Source: Arthrobacter sp. zg-Y769
Lineage (GTDB): Bacteria; Actinomycetota; Actinomycetes; Actinomycetales; Micrococcaceae
NCBI RefSeq assembly: GCF_020907405.1
Contig: NZ_JAJJOE010000007.1
Location: 183,681 to 247,680 of the forward strand
Reading direction: 5' to 3'
DNA length: 64,000 nt
Numbering within the stretch: position 1 is the stretch's first letter; each line of letters opens with the position of its first letter. This document shows, piece after piece, positions 48,614 through 56,378 of the stretch. The notes below the pieces were generated by a model that worked only from the letters and a program-made list of their open reading frames with translations, ran no database searches and was not told the DNA's origin. The position numbers and the translations under genes are program-made.

Positions 48614-50284
48614 CTAGGCCAGCCAGGCGGTGGTGTCCGGCGGCAGCAGGCCGCCGTCGAGCCCTGCGCTGCTGTGCAGCACGGTCCCCTCCGGCAGCTC
48701 GACGGCCTCGGCCCCGAAGTTGGTGATGCTCTGCCACCCGCCGGGGCGCCGGAAGTGCAGCACGGCGGCCGGGCTCTCCAGCCACTCCAGCTCCTCCGCC
48801 GTCTGCTGCTTGCCGCGGAGCTCCAATGCCCGGCGGTAGAAGTTCAGGGTCGAGCTGCCGTCCTGTTCCTGTTCCGACACTGCCGTGGAAGCGAACTCAT
48901 CCGGCTGGGGCAGATGCGCCCCTCCCGTGCCGAATCCGAAGGACGGCCCGTCAGCGGTCCAGGGGAGCGGCACGCGGCACCCGTCACGGCCTTTGTCCAC
49001 CCCCGCGTTGCGGTGGAACGTCGGATCCTGCCGGTCCGCGTCGGGAATCGCCGCCACTTCGTGCAGGCCAAGTTCCTCACCCTGGTACAGATAGGCGGAG
49101 CCGGGCAGTGCCAGCATCAGCATTGTTGCTGCGCGTGCCCTTCGCAGCCCCAGTCCGCGGTCCAGGTCCGGTTCGGTGCCGCCGGAGAAAACCCACCCCT
49201 TGCCGTCCTGTCCCTTGGCGCTGCCCGCCGGAGCGGACGGCAGGCCGTACCGCGTGGCATGCCGCACGACGTCGTGGTTGGACAGCACCCAGGTGGAGGA
49301 GGCGCCGGTGGCGGCCGCCTGCTCCAGGTTGGCGGTGATGATCTCCCGGAACCGGACCGCGTCGAAGTCCGCCTGCAGCAGGTCGAAGTTGAACGCCTGG
49401 CCCAGGCCTTCCGGGCTGGCATACCGGCCGCGGCGCGAGGCATGCACCCAGGCCTCGGCCACTGCGGTGCGCGGAGGGTTGTACTCGTTGAACAGCTCCC
49501 GCCACTCGGCGTAGATCCCGTGCACCTCGTCGCGGTCCCAGAAGGGGTGGGCGCCGTCCAGGCCCTCACCTTCCGCCGCCAGTTCGGCGCTGGTTGCCAG
49601 CGGCTCGGTGAGGTCCTTTGCGAGTGCATGGGCCACATCGATCCGGAAGCCGTCCACGCCGCGGTCGGACCAGAAGCGCAGGGTCGTAAGGAACTCGGCG
49701 CGCACCTCGGGGTTCTCCCAGTTGAAGTCCGGCTGTTCCGGGGCGAACAGGTGCAGGTACCACTGCCCGTCGGGCACCCGTTCCCAGGCGCCGCCGCCGA
49801 AGACGGACTGCCAGTCCGACGGCGGCAGGCTCCCGTCCGGACCCGTTCCGTCGCGGAAGATGTACCGGCTCCGGGCGGCGGAGCCCTTGGGTGATGCCAG
49901 TGCTTCCCGGAACCAGGCGTGCCGGTTGGAGGAGTGGTTCGGGACGATGTCCACGATCAGTTTGATGCCGGCGGAGTGCAGCGCGGCGGCCATGTCATCG
50001 AAGTCGTCCAGGCTGCCCAGCCGCGGGTCGACGGCGCGGTAATCGTCGACGTCGTACCCGCCGTCGGCGAGCGCCGAGGGGTAAAAGGGGCTCAGCCACA
50101 CGGCGTCGACCCCCAGCTGCGCCAGGTACGGCACCTTGGCCGTGATGCCGGGCAGGTCACCGAGGCCGTCGCCGTTGGCATCCGAGAAGCTGCGCGGATA
50201 GATCTGGTACACCGCGGCCTGCCGCCACCAGTGCGGATCCCTCATCGGGTCGGCGGGGAATGGCTGCTGCGCGGAAGCGGTCAA
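48614..50284 (-). CDS. GH13 alpha-glucosidase (oligo-1,6-glucosidase type)
   Basis: 556 residues from TTG at 50284 (GAAGGA five bases upstream); the open frame continues upstream without homology. WWRQAAVYQIYPRSFSD opens the barrel, DGFRIDVAHALAKD holds the nucleophile Asp, AVAEAWVH the acid Glu and LSNHDVVRHATRYG the third carboxylate. It removes glucose from oligosaccharide ends; no signal peptide, so intracellular. The C-terminal beta domain is short. No transporter or regulator is next to it. Confidence 0.93.
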   Translation of the reverse strand: MTASAQQPFPADPMRDPHWWRQAAVYQIYPRSFSDANGDGLGDLPGITAKVPYLAQLGVDAVWLSPFYPSALADGGYDVDDYRAVDPRLGSLDDFDDMAAALHSAGIKLIVDIVPNHSSNRHAWFREALASPKGSAARSRYIFRDGTGPDGSLPPSDWQSVFGGGAWERVPDGQWYLHLFAPEQPDFNWENPEVRAEFLTTLRFWSDRGVDGFRIDVAHALAKDLTEPLATSAELAAEGEGLDGAHPFWDRDEVHGIYAEWRELFNEYNPPRTAVAEAWVHASRRGRYASPEGLGQAFNFDLLQADFDAVRFREIITANLEQAAATGASSTWVLSNHDVVRHATRYGLPSAPAGSAKGQDGKGWVFSGGTEPDLDRGLGLRRARAATMLMLALPGSAYLYQGEELGLHEVAAIPDADRQDPTFHRNAGVDKGRDGCRVPLPWTADGPSFGFGTGGAHLPQPDEFASTAVSEQEQDGSSTLNFYRRALELRGKQQTAEELEWLESPAAVLHFRRPGGWQSITNFGAEAVELPEGTVLHSSAGLDGGLLPPDTTAWLA

Positions 50285-50360
50285 GGCGGTCCTTCGGGTA
50301 TGGGGCGTGTGGGGCGTGTGGTGCGTTGTCTGGACTCTACCAACCTGCGCAGCTGAGAGG

Positions 50361-51650
50361 TCAGGGCGAGGCGGCACGGCGCTCGAGCACAACACGCTCG
50401 CGGTGGTTCCCGGCGAGGGCCGCGGCGGCGGTGAATTCCGCACGTGCCTCATCGGTCCGGCCGAGCCGGGCCAGCAGTTCGGCCCGCACGCTGGGCAGCA
50501 GATAGGATCCGTGCAGCGCTCCCTGGTCCGCCAGCCGGTTCACGATAGCCAGTGCAGCGACCGGTCCGGTGGCCATGGACACTGCCACGGCCCGGTTGAG
50601 GTCAACCACGGGACCGGGGGCGATCCGGCCCAGTGCCTCGTAGAGCAGGACGATCCGAGGCCAGTCCGTGGCATCGGCACGGACGGCGGTGGCGTGGCAT
50701 TCCGCGATGGCCGCCTGCAGGGCATAGCTTCCGCGTGCCCGCCCGAGTTCCCTGGACAGTTCGTCGGCGCGGGCAAGAGCTGCGGTGCCGCGTTGGATCT
50801 GCGCCCGGTCCCAGCGGGTGCGGTCCTGGTCCGCCAGCAGGACGGGCTCGCCGCCGGGACCGGTGCGGGCGGCGAAGCGGGAGGCGGAGAACTCCATCAG
50901 GGCCACCAGCGCGTGTGCTTCCGGTACCCGGGGGATCAGCCCGGTGAGGATCCGTCCGATCCGCAGCGCCTCCGCCGCCAGCTCGGGCCGGGTCCAGTTC
51001 TCCCCGGTGGTAGCGGCATATCCTTCGGTGAACATCAGGTAGATGACATGCAGGACACCCCGCAGCCGCGGAGTCCATTCGCTCGGCTCCGGAGGTTCAA
51101 AGGGAACCCGCGCGGCCGCCAGTGTTTTCCTGGCACGGCCAATGCGCTGCTGCACCGTGGCCGTCGGCACCAGGAACAGCCGGGCAATCTCCTCGGTGCG
51201 CAGCGACCCCACCACCCGCAGCGTCAGCGCAATCTGGGCCTCGGTGGAGAGCACCGGATGGCAGGCAGTAAACAGCAGGCGAAGTACGTCGTCGGGCAGC
51301 GGGTCCCACTCGGGGGCCCCTTCGTCCTGCAGTTCGCGGGCCAGTACTTCGTAGCGGTCCTGCAGCCGTTCGGACCGCCGCCACCTGTCGATGGCGCGGC
51401 GTTTGGCCACCGCGGTGATCCACGCGCCGGGACTGCGGGGAATCCCCGTGCGGCTCCATGAGGCAAGCGCGTCGGCGACGGCGTCCTGCGCCGCATCCTC
51501 GGCCAGGCCGACGTCGTCCGTCACCCGTGCCAGGGCGGCAACAATCCGGGCGCCTTCGATGCGCCACAACGCGTCGAGGCGTCCCCGGACTGCTGCCTGA
51601 TCCGCGGCTACTTGCCGTCCGCGTTCAGCTTCTCTTCTTCCTGCCGCCAC
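50361..51650 (-). CDS. ECF41-like/DUF6596 RNA polymerase sigma factor
   Basis: 429 residues from GTG at 51650, which has GGAAGGA six bases upstream and lies 43 bases inside the YCII gene. Sigma region 2 is RIVAALARVTDDVGLAEDAAQDAVADAL to KRRAIDRWRRSE, and region 4 is SLRTEEIARLFLVPTATVQQRIGRARKTL. A long C-terminal helical DUF6596 domain with TPR-like repeats follows (HALVALMEFSASR, VDLNRAVAVSMATGP). This class pairs genetically with YCII/DGPF proteins and lacks a normal anti-sigma factor. Targets unknown. Confidence 0.92.
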   Translation of the reverse strand: MAAGRREAERGRQVAADQAAVRGRLDALWRIEGARIVAALARVTDDVGLAEDAAQDAVADALASWSRTGIPRSPGAWITAVAKRRAIDRWRRSERLQDRYEVLARELQDEGAPEWDPLPDDVLRLLFTACHPVLSTEAQIALTLRVVGSLRTEEIARLFLVPTATVQQRIGRARKTLAAARVPFEPPEPSEWTPRLRGVLHVIYLMFTEGYAATTGENWTRPELAAEALRIGRILTGLIPRVPEAHALVALMEFSASRFAARTGPGGEPVLLADQDRTRWDRAQIQRGTAALARADELSRELGRARGSYALQAAIAECHATAVRADATDWPRIVLLYEALGRIAPGPVVDLNRAVAVSMATGPVAALAIVNRLADQGALHGSYLLPSVRAELLARLGRTDEARAEFTAAAALAGNHRERVVLERRAASP

Positions 51651-52051
51651 AACTCTTCCTTCCGGATGTATTCGTTGTCCGCAAAGTCGGCGAAGTCGGA
51701 GGCTTCGGTCACGCGGCGGACCTCCAGTTTGGAGCCTGGACCCAGGGGTGCGCGGCTGGCCCACTCCGCGGCCTCCTCGCGGGAACCCACCTGCACAATC
51801 CAGAACCCGTTGAAGAGCTCATGGGTTTCGCCGTAGGGGCCGTCGGTGACCAGGGGCGGATCTTCGGCGAAGTCGACCACCAGGGCGCTGCCCTCGGAAA
51901 GGTCGGCGAGGCCTTCGCCGCCGAGCATCACTCCGGCGTTGATCATGGACTCGTTGTAGGCGCCCATCTGGTTGATGATCTGCTCAAACGGGACGTCCTT
52001 GGAAGCCTGCACTGCCTCATCGGTGGCCCGCATGATGAACATGTACTTCAT
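51608..52051 (-). CDS. YCII/DGPF-domain protein
   Basis: 147 residues. MKYMFIMRATDEAVQ opens the ferredoxin-like fold and VTDGPYGETHELFNGFWIVQV contains the DGPF-like motif. It is encoded upstream of, and overlaps, the DUF6596 sigma factor, the constant arrangement of this class, and probably regulates or senses for it. GGGAG precedes the ATG. The tail is Glu/Lys-rich. Confidence 0.92.
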   Translation of the reverse strand: MKYMFIMRATDEAVQASKDVPFEQIINQMGAYNESMINAGVMLGGEGLADLSEGSALVVDFAEDPPLVTDGPYGETHELFNGFWIVQVGSREEAAEWASRAPLGPGSKLEVRRVTEASDFADFADNEYIRKEELWRQEEEKLNADGK

Positions 52052-52236
52052 GGCACTCTCCCTGCTGTTAGCTCCGTAGAAGGTGCTGATGCGCCTTCTA
52101 CTATGACGTCGAACGGGCGGGATGGATATCGACAGCGGAGAAGAATTCTTTTCGGCCGCCGGCGTCGTCGTTGCCTCCTGTCTGGTTTCCGCCCTGTGCC
52201 TTTCCGCGTGCCGGGCCGGGATCTACAGTGTGGTGC

Positions 52237-54039
52237 ATGGCCGGGATTCAGGTGCGCCTCCTGGGGCAGCCGTCGATCGAGTGCCCGGCCGGTGACGGGA
52301 GGCAGCCCCGTGGCCGGAAGGGCTGGGGGCTGCTCACGTATCTGCTGCTGCACCGCACTCCCACACCGCGGGGCCAGTTCGCCGCGATGCTGTTCCCCGA
52401 TGCCGGGGATCCGCTCGGGGCGCTGCGCTGGCACCTGTCGGACCTGCGCCGCGTGCTGGGTCCCGGCTCGGTGCTGCAGGGCGACCCGCTGATCCTGCGG
52501 CTGCCGCCGTCATCGTCCTGCGACGCCGATACCGCCGCACCGTGGTCAGCGGCTACCCCGTCCGCCGAACTGCTCGAGCGGCTGGAGTTCGCTGACTGTC
52601 CCGGCTTCGATACCTGGCTGACCGTGGAACGCCACCGGGTGCGGCACTTCGTCGAAACAGCGGCCTATGAAAGGGGGTTGGCTGCCCTCGCCGACGGTGA
52701 TGCCGGGAGTGCCGTGCAGTTCGCCGGGCAGGCCGTCAGCCTGGACCTGCTGAACGGGGACTTCCATGCCCTGCTTGTCCGCGCCCTCCTGGCCGGCGGG
52801 GACCGCAGCGGAGCCCGGGAGCAGGCCGCCCGGTGCACCCGCCTTTTTGCCGAACACCTTGGCCTGGGCATGCCAGCTGAAGTCCAGCAGGCACTGGCCG
52901 CCCCGGACGTCAGGATCAGCGCCCTGCCAGCCACCGCCGTCGCTGTCAGGTCCTATCTGGAAGCGGCCGCGTCCTGTCTCGCCGCCGGGGCCACTACGCC
53001 CGCGTTGGCGCACCTGCGGGTGGCCGGCGGCCTGGCCGAACGGACCGGGAACCGCCAGCTGCAGGCCGAGGCGCTTTTGGCCCTGGCCGGCGCCCTGATC
53101 CACGGTGCCGGCGGCCGCGGCGCCGAGGTTGCCGATCTGCTGCACCGCGTGGTGTCCCTCTCCGGGCCGGACGGCAGTCCCGCCGTGCAGGCGGCCGCGT
53201 ACCGGGAGCTGGGATTCCTCGCCGTGCAGCGCGGCTTCCCGGCGAGCGGGCTTCGCTGGTTGGACCGGGCGTTGGCGACGGCGACGGGACTGGCGGACGA
53301 AACGGCCAGGGTATTGGGCGTCCGCGGCATGCTGGCCACCGATACCGCTGACTATCCCGCAGCCGCAGAGGCGCTGGGCCGATCGGCGGGTCTGAGCATC
53401 GGCAACCTCCGGCAGGAGGCGTTCGCGCGTGCCATGCTGGGCCGGCTGTACCTGCTCACCGGGCAGCACCGCACCGCCGCTGAGGAACTCGACGCGTCGC
53501 TGGTGCTTCTGGCAAGCGAGCACTGGGCCGCGTTCCGGCCGCTGGTGGAAGCCTTGCGAAGCGAGGCATACCTGTTTTCCGGTGCTTCTTCGGAAGCGGC
53601 GGAGATGGCCGACCATGCGGTCGCGCTGGCCGAGGCGTTCGGGGACCGCTGTTATCTGGACTCGGCGTTCCAGGCCAAGGCCCGGGTCCTGCTGGCTGCC
53701 GGCAACCGGGCCGCCGCGGGAGAGTGGATCCGCCGCGGGCTGCGCCCCGATCCCTGGTACCGCTGGTTCAGGGGACGGAACCTGGACCTTGCCTGCACGG
53801 TGTCGCTGCATTCGAATCCGCCGCTGGCACTCGGGTACGCACGGGAACTAAGTGAGCTGTCCAGCCGCTATGGCCACGCTGAGCTCACCGTCCGGGCCTA
53901 TTCCTTCCGGGCAGCGCTGGGGGACTCCGCCGTGGAAACGGCGATTCCGCTATTGGCCGCCCGGATCATCAATCCCCGGCTGCGGGCTGACCTGGCCGGC
54001 CTTGCACACGGCACCGCACACGCCGCGGTCGAACACTGA
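52237..54039 (+). CDS. BTAD-domain transcriptional regulator with TPR-like repeats
   Basis: 600 residues from ATG at 52237, with TACAGT seven bases upstream. The N-terminal winged helix of OmpR/SARP type (IQVRLLGQPSIEC, ALRWHLSDLRRVLG) is followed by a bacterial transcriptional activator domain (~95-220, CPGFDTWLTVERHRVRHFVE, VSLDLLNGDFHALLVRALL). The rest is helical Ala/Leu-rich repeats. No ATPase (NB-ARC or LuxR) part is present. It is divergent from the YCII-sigma pair and may control it; that is inference. Confidence 0.85.
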   Translation: MAGIQVRLLGQPSIECPAGDGRQPRGRKGWGLLTYLLLHRTPTPRGQFAAMLFPDAGDPLGALRWHLSDLRRVLGPGSVLQGDPLILRLPPSSSCDADTAAPWSAATPSAELLERLEFADCPGFDTWLTVERHRVRHFVETAAYERGLAALADGDAGSAVQFAGQAVSLDLLNGDFHALLVRALLAGGDRSGAREQAARCTRLFAEHLGLGMPAEVQQALAAPDVRISALPATAVAVRSYLEAAASCLAAGATTPALAHLRVAGGLAERTGNRQLQAEALLALAGALIHGAGGRGAEVADLLHRVVSLSGPDGSPAVQAAAYRELGFLAVQRGFPASGLRWLDRALATATGLADETARVLGVRGMLATDTADYPAAAEALGRSAGLSIGNLRQEAFARAMLGRLYLLTGQHRTAAEELDASLVLLASEHWAAFRPLVEALRSEAYLFSGASSEAAEMADHAVALAEAFGDRCYLDSAFQAKARVLLAAGNRAAAGEWIRRGLRPDPWYRWFRGRNLDLACTVSLHSNPPLALGYARELSELSSRYGHAELTVRAYSFRAALGDSAVETAIPLLAARIINPRLRADLAGLAHGTAHAAVEH

Positions 54040-54098
54040 GAGCGTCAGGCAGCACAGGGGCGGGATGTAAGCCGCGCAAACGCAAGGACGTGAGGATC

Positions 54099-54929
54099 AT
54101 GACGGAAACGCAAACCAGTCCCGACCGGGAATTGAAGGCGAAGCTCCGGGCAGTTTGGGCGCTCGGGAACTACACGGCCGTGGCCACCGGGATCATTCCC
54201 AGCCTGGGACCCGTGCTGGTGGAGGCCTGCGCTATTACGGACCGGGATGAAGTCCTGGACGTTGCGGCGGGTACGGGCAACGCGGCCATTCCGGCTGCGG
54301 AGACCGGCGCAGACGTGACCGCCTCGGACCTGACACCGGAACTCCTCGAATCGGGCAAACGGATAGCGCAGTCCCGGGGTGCGCACCTGAGCTGGGTGGT
54401 GGCCGACGCCGAATCGCTTCCGTTCGCGGACGGCTCCTTCGACGCAGTGATCTCCTGCGTAGGAGTGATGTTCGCTCCGCACCATGGGCAGACTGCGTCG
54501 GAAATGGTGCGTGTGTGCCGGCCGGGCGGAAGGATCGGGCTGATCAACTGGACCCCGGAAGGATTCATTGGGCGCATGTTCGCCACCATGAAGCCGTACG
54601 CGCCGCCTCCGCCTCCCGGAGCGCAGCCGCCGCCGTTGTGGGGAAACCCCGAGCATGTGGAGTCTCTCCTGGCGGGCAAGGTGCAGAATCTCACAACCGA
54701 ACGCCGGACCCTGCGTGTTGACCGGTTCGCGACGCCGGAGGATTTCCTGGGTTTCTTCAAAGCGAATTACGGTCCCACTATTGCCGTGTACAAGTCACTG
54801 GCGGGAGACCCCGGCCGCGCTGCGGCACTGGACGCGGAGCTGCTGGAGCTGGTGAGCCGGTTCAGCGCCGGCGCCGGCAACACGGCCATGGACTGGGAGT
54901 ATCTGCTGGTCAAGGCACGGCGCGTTTAG
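54099..54929 (+). CDS. Class I SAM-dependent methyltransferase
   Basis: 276 residues from ATG at 54099 (GTG at 54090 is an alternative). VLDVAAGTGNAAIPAAETGADVTASDLTPELL is motif I and post-I, ADAESLPFADGSFDAVIS is motif II, and VCRPGGRIGLINWTPEGF motif III, as in the UbiE/Methyltransf_11 group. A Pro-rich loop (APPPPPGAQPPP) is unusual. It follows the BTAD regulator by 60 bases and may be its target. Substrate unknown. Confidence 0.88.
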   Translation: MTETQTSPDRELKAKLRAVWALGNYTAVATGIIPSLGPVLVEACAITDRDEVLDVAAGTGNAAIPAAETGADVTASDLTPELLESGKRIAQSRGAHLSWVVADAESLPFADGSFDAVISCVGVMFAPHHGQTASEMVRVCRPGGRIGLINWTPEGFIGRMFATMKPYAPPPPPGAQPPPLWGNPEHVESLLAGKVQNLTTERRTLRVDRFATPEDFLGFFKANYGPTIAVYKSLAGDPGRAAALDAELLELVSRFSAGAGNTAMDWEYLLVKARRV

Positions 54930-54989
54930 GGGAGGGGAGTGCCCCCGGTCCGCACCCGGAAGTCCCCTGAGGGAATCAGTCGCGCCTTG

Positions 54990-55038
54990 TGTACAGCTGA
55001 TGCTGTCTGGATCGCCCGCAGGCAGCATCAGCTGTACA
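54990..55038. repeat. 16-bp perfect inverted repeat
   Basis: TGTACAGCTGATGCTG (54990-55005) and its exact complement (55023-55038) around a 17-base spacer. It starts 60 bases after the methyltransferase stop. No T-run follows, so it is not a clear terminator. Confidence 0.85.
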
Positions 55039-55197
55039 TCCGAGGAACCAACCGGCGGCCGTCGTGAAGCCGGAACGCTGCCCGAGAGGCGGCCAGCGGA
55101 TTCGGTCACCACCCGGGACCACAGCAACCAGCACCGCATCGGAGGAAATCCTGCCGGGGAACCCAAAGCGGCACGAAGCCGGTGTGAACGCATCCAA

Positions 55198-55363
55198 GGG
55201 TATTCGGGGCAATTCAGGGTATCCGGACTCGGGGAGCCGGCTCCGGGGGACCCCCTTCTCAATGCTAGTTGACATAATGTGGATTATCGGCGTTTATATA
55301 AGGGTGCTGGAAGTGGAGAAAACCGCCTATATGCCCCTGGCTTCCATCCAGCCCCGAATACCC
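55198..55363. repeat. 13-bp inverted repeat centred exactly on dif
   Basis: GGGTATTCGGGGC (55198-55210) and GCCCCGAATACCC (55351-55363). The midpoint, 55280.5, is identical to the midpoint of the dif candidate; 56 bases lie between each arm and dif. Confidence 0.85.
55267..55294. other. dif: Candidate chromosome dimer resolution site dif
   Basis: 28 bp: arm AGTTGACATAA, six-base centre TGTGGA, arm TTATCGGCGTT. Read on the minus strand the first arm is TTATGTCAACT, matching the E. coli XerD arm TTATGTTAAAT at nine of eleven positions. The other arm, AACGCCGATAA, keeps the inner ATAA and is otherwise divergent, as XerC arms usually are. XerC and XerD recombine at dif to resolve dimeric chromosomes. 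The inner ATAA-N6-TTAT symmetry, the gene-free setting and the single full copy support the call. Confidence 0.82.
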
Positions 55364-55487
55364 GCTAATCCCCCGTTTTTCATGCTTTCTTCGTCGGGTT
55401 TCCCGCTGCCGGAACCTCCGGTGCAGCCCGGACGCCGGCTGCTGTCCCAAGCCTAAAGCCGTCCAGCCGCTCGCCGGGCTCGAAAAG

Positions 55488-55506
55488 CGGCTGACCTGGT
55501 CAGCCG
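55488..55506. repeat. 19-bp palindrome, GACCTGGTC core
   Basis: CGGCTGACC-T-GGTCAGCCG, perfect dyad with one central base. Shares the nine-base core GACCTGGTC with the palindrome at 55629-55657. Confidence 0.8.
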
Positions 55507-55545
55507 ATTCCCAGCCTCCCGCTCCCGGATACACCGTCGCGATTC

Positions 55546-55735
55546 AGTTGACATAACGTCCCCCGGCAAGCTTCCGGCGCCGGTTGCACGGCTTTACATA
55601 ACCGCCGGACTGCCACTGCCCCGCCGTGGAAACCGTACGACCTGGTCGTACGGTTTCTCCTTCTGCCAGCCGTCCAGGCAGCCCTCCGGTCGGTTGACAT
55701 AATGCCCGGTCGACCGCGTGAACGGGTTGACATAA
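55546..55735 (+). repeat. Four orphan XerD-arm-like copies
   Basis: AGTTGACATAA is repeated exactly at 55546-55556; GGTTGACATAA (10/11) occurs at 55692-55702 and 55725-55735; a weaker copy GCTTTACATAA (8/11) is at 55591-55601. All have the orientation of the dif arm and none is followed by a recognisable XerC arm. Confidence 0.8.
55629..55657. repeat. 29-bp perfect palindrome, GACCTGGTC core
   Basis: Left arm GAAACCGTACGACC, one central T, right arm GGTCGTACGGTTTC: 14 complementary pairs. It could be an operator, a cruciform or a hairpin in RNA; no gene is adjacent. CGTACGG appears again at 55851-55857 region. Confidence 0.85.
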
Positions 55736-55755
55736 CTGGCCCACCGACGCTGCCC

Positions 55756-55821
55756 TTCCCCGGGACTCCGCCGGTCCTTCCCCGGGACTCCGCCGGTCCT
55801 TCCCCGGGACTCCGCCGGACC
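55756..55821. repeat. 3 x 22-bp tandem repeat
   Basis: Three head-to-tail units beginning TTCCCCGGGACTCCGCCGG; the third differs from the others at one base. GC-rich, each with a CCCCGGG core. Confidence 0.9.
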
Positions 55822-55979
55822 GCAGCCGGGAATACAAAATCCGTACGGGACGTTGATCACTTTTCAGCCGTATTTCGTCATCCGTGGTCCGCCACGCCTG
55901 TACGGTTTGGTGCAGCGACTTTCGTTGCCCTATATGATCTACGCTTCACCCCCCACAATCAGGAGATAAGCACAAGAAA

Positions 55980-56282
55980 ATGGCTACCGATTACGATGCC
56001 CCGCGCGTCAAGGAAGAAGACCAGCACACAGACTCCCTGGAGGGTCTGAAAGCTCAGCAGCGTGGCGGAGCGATGACAGCAGTCATCGATGTCGAAGAGT
56101 CAGACGCCATCGACGGTTTTGACCTTCCGGGTGCAGACCTCTCCGGCGAGGAACTCCTCATCAAGGTGGTTCCCCCGCAGGCAGACGAGTTCACCTGCAT
56201 GTCCTGCTTCCTCGTACGCCACCGTTCGCAGATTGCCCGCGAAAAGAACGGCGAGGCTTACTGCGTGGACTGCGAGGGCTAG
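55980..56282 (+). CDS. DUF4193 family protein
   Basis: 100 residues, acidic. CMSCFLVRHRSQIAREKNGEAYCVDCEG at the C-terminus holds CxxC and CxxC, a likely zinc ribbon, as in the actinobacterial DUF4193 family found next to or co-expressed with transcription and tRNA genes. AGGAGA lies 13 bases before the ATG. Function unknown. Confidence 0.9.
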   Translation: MATDYDAPRVKEEDQHTDSLEGLKAQQRGGAMTAVIDVEESDAIDGFDLPGADLSGEELLIKVVPPQADEFTCMSCFLVRHRSQIAREKNGEAYCVDCEG

Positions 56283-56378
56283 TCTCTCCCGAGCCGCACA
56301 GCCGGGTTCCGCCAGACGGCGGGCCCCGGCTGTTTGTCTTTAACGGCTGACGGGTTACCCGCCCCGTAGACAATGCGC

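Larger units (their letters stand above)
54930..55979. other. Gene-free, repeat-rich block around the candidate dif site
   Basis: 1050 bases with no supported gene: open frames here lack ribosome sites, domains and normal codon use. It contains a 16-bp inverted repeat, the candidate dif site, a 13-bp inverted repeat centred on it, four orphan XerD-like arms, two palindromes with a common core, a 3 x 22-bp tandem repeat and the promoter region of the DUF4193 gene (TATGAT near 55933-55938). All are listed separately. Confidence 0.75.

Noticed and set aside
55269..55300. TTGACA at dif as the -35 of a promoter with TATATA downstream
   Set aside because: The spacer to TATATA is 20 bases (18 to TTTATA) and no gene follows for 680 bases; dif explains the whole 28-bp layout better. 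Not fully excluded.
55064..55456. 130-codon frame crossing dif
   Set aside because: No ribosome site, no domain, and it runs across dif and the inverted repeat; treated as non-coding.
54990..55821. CRISPR array or mobile-element origin for the repeat-rich block
   Set aside because: Repeats differ in type and spacing, there are no regular spacers, no cas genes, no transposase and no target-site duplication.
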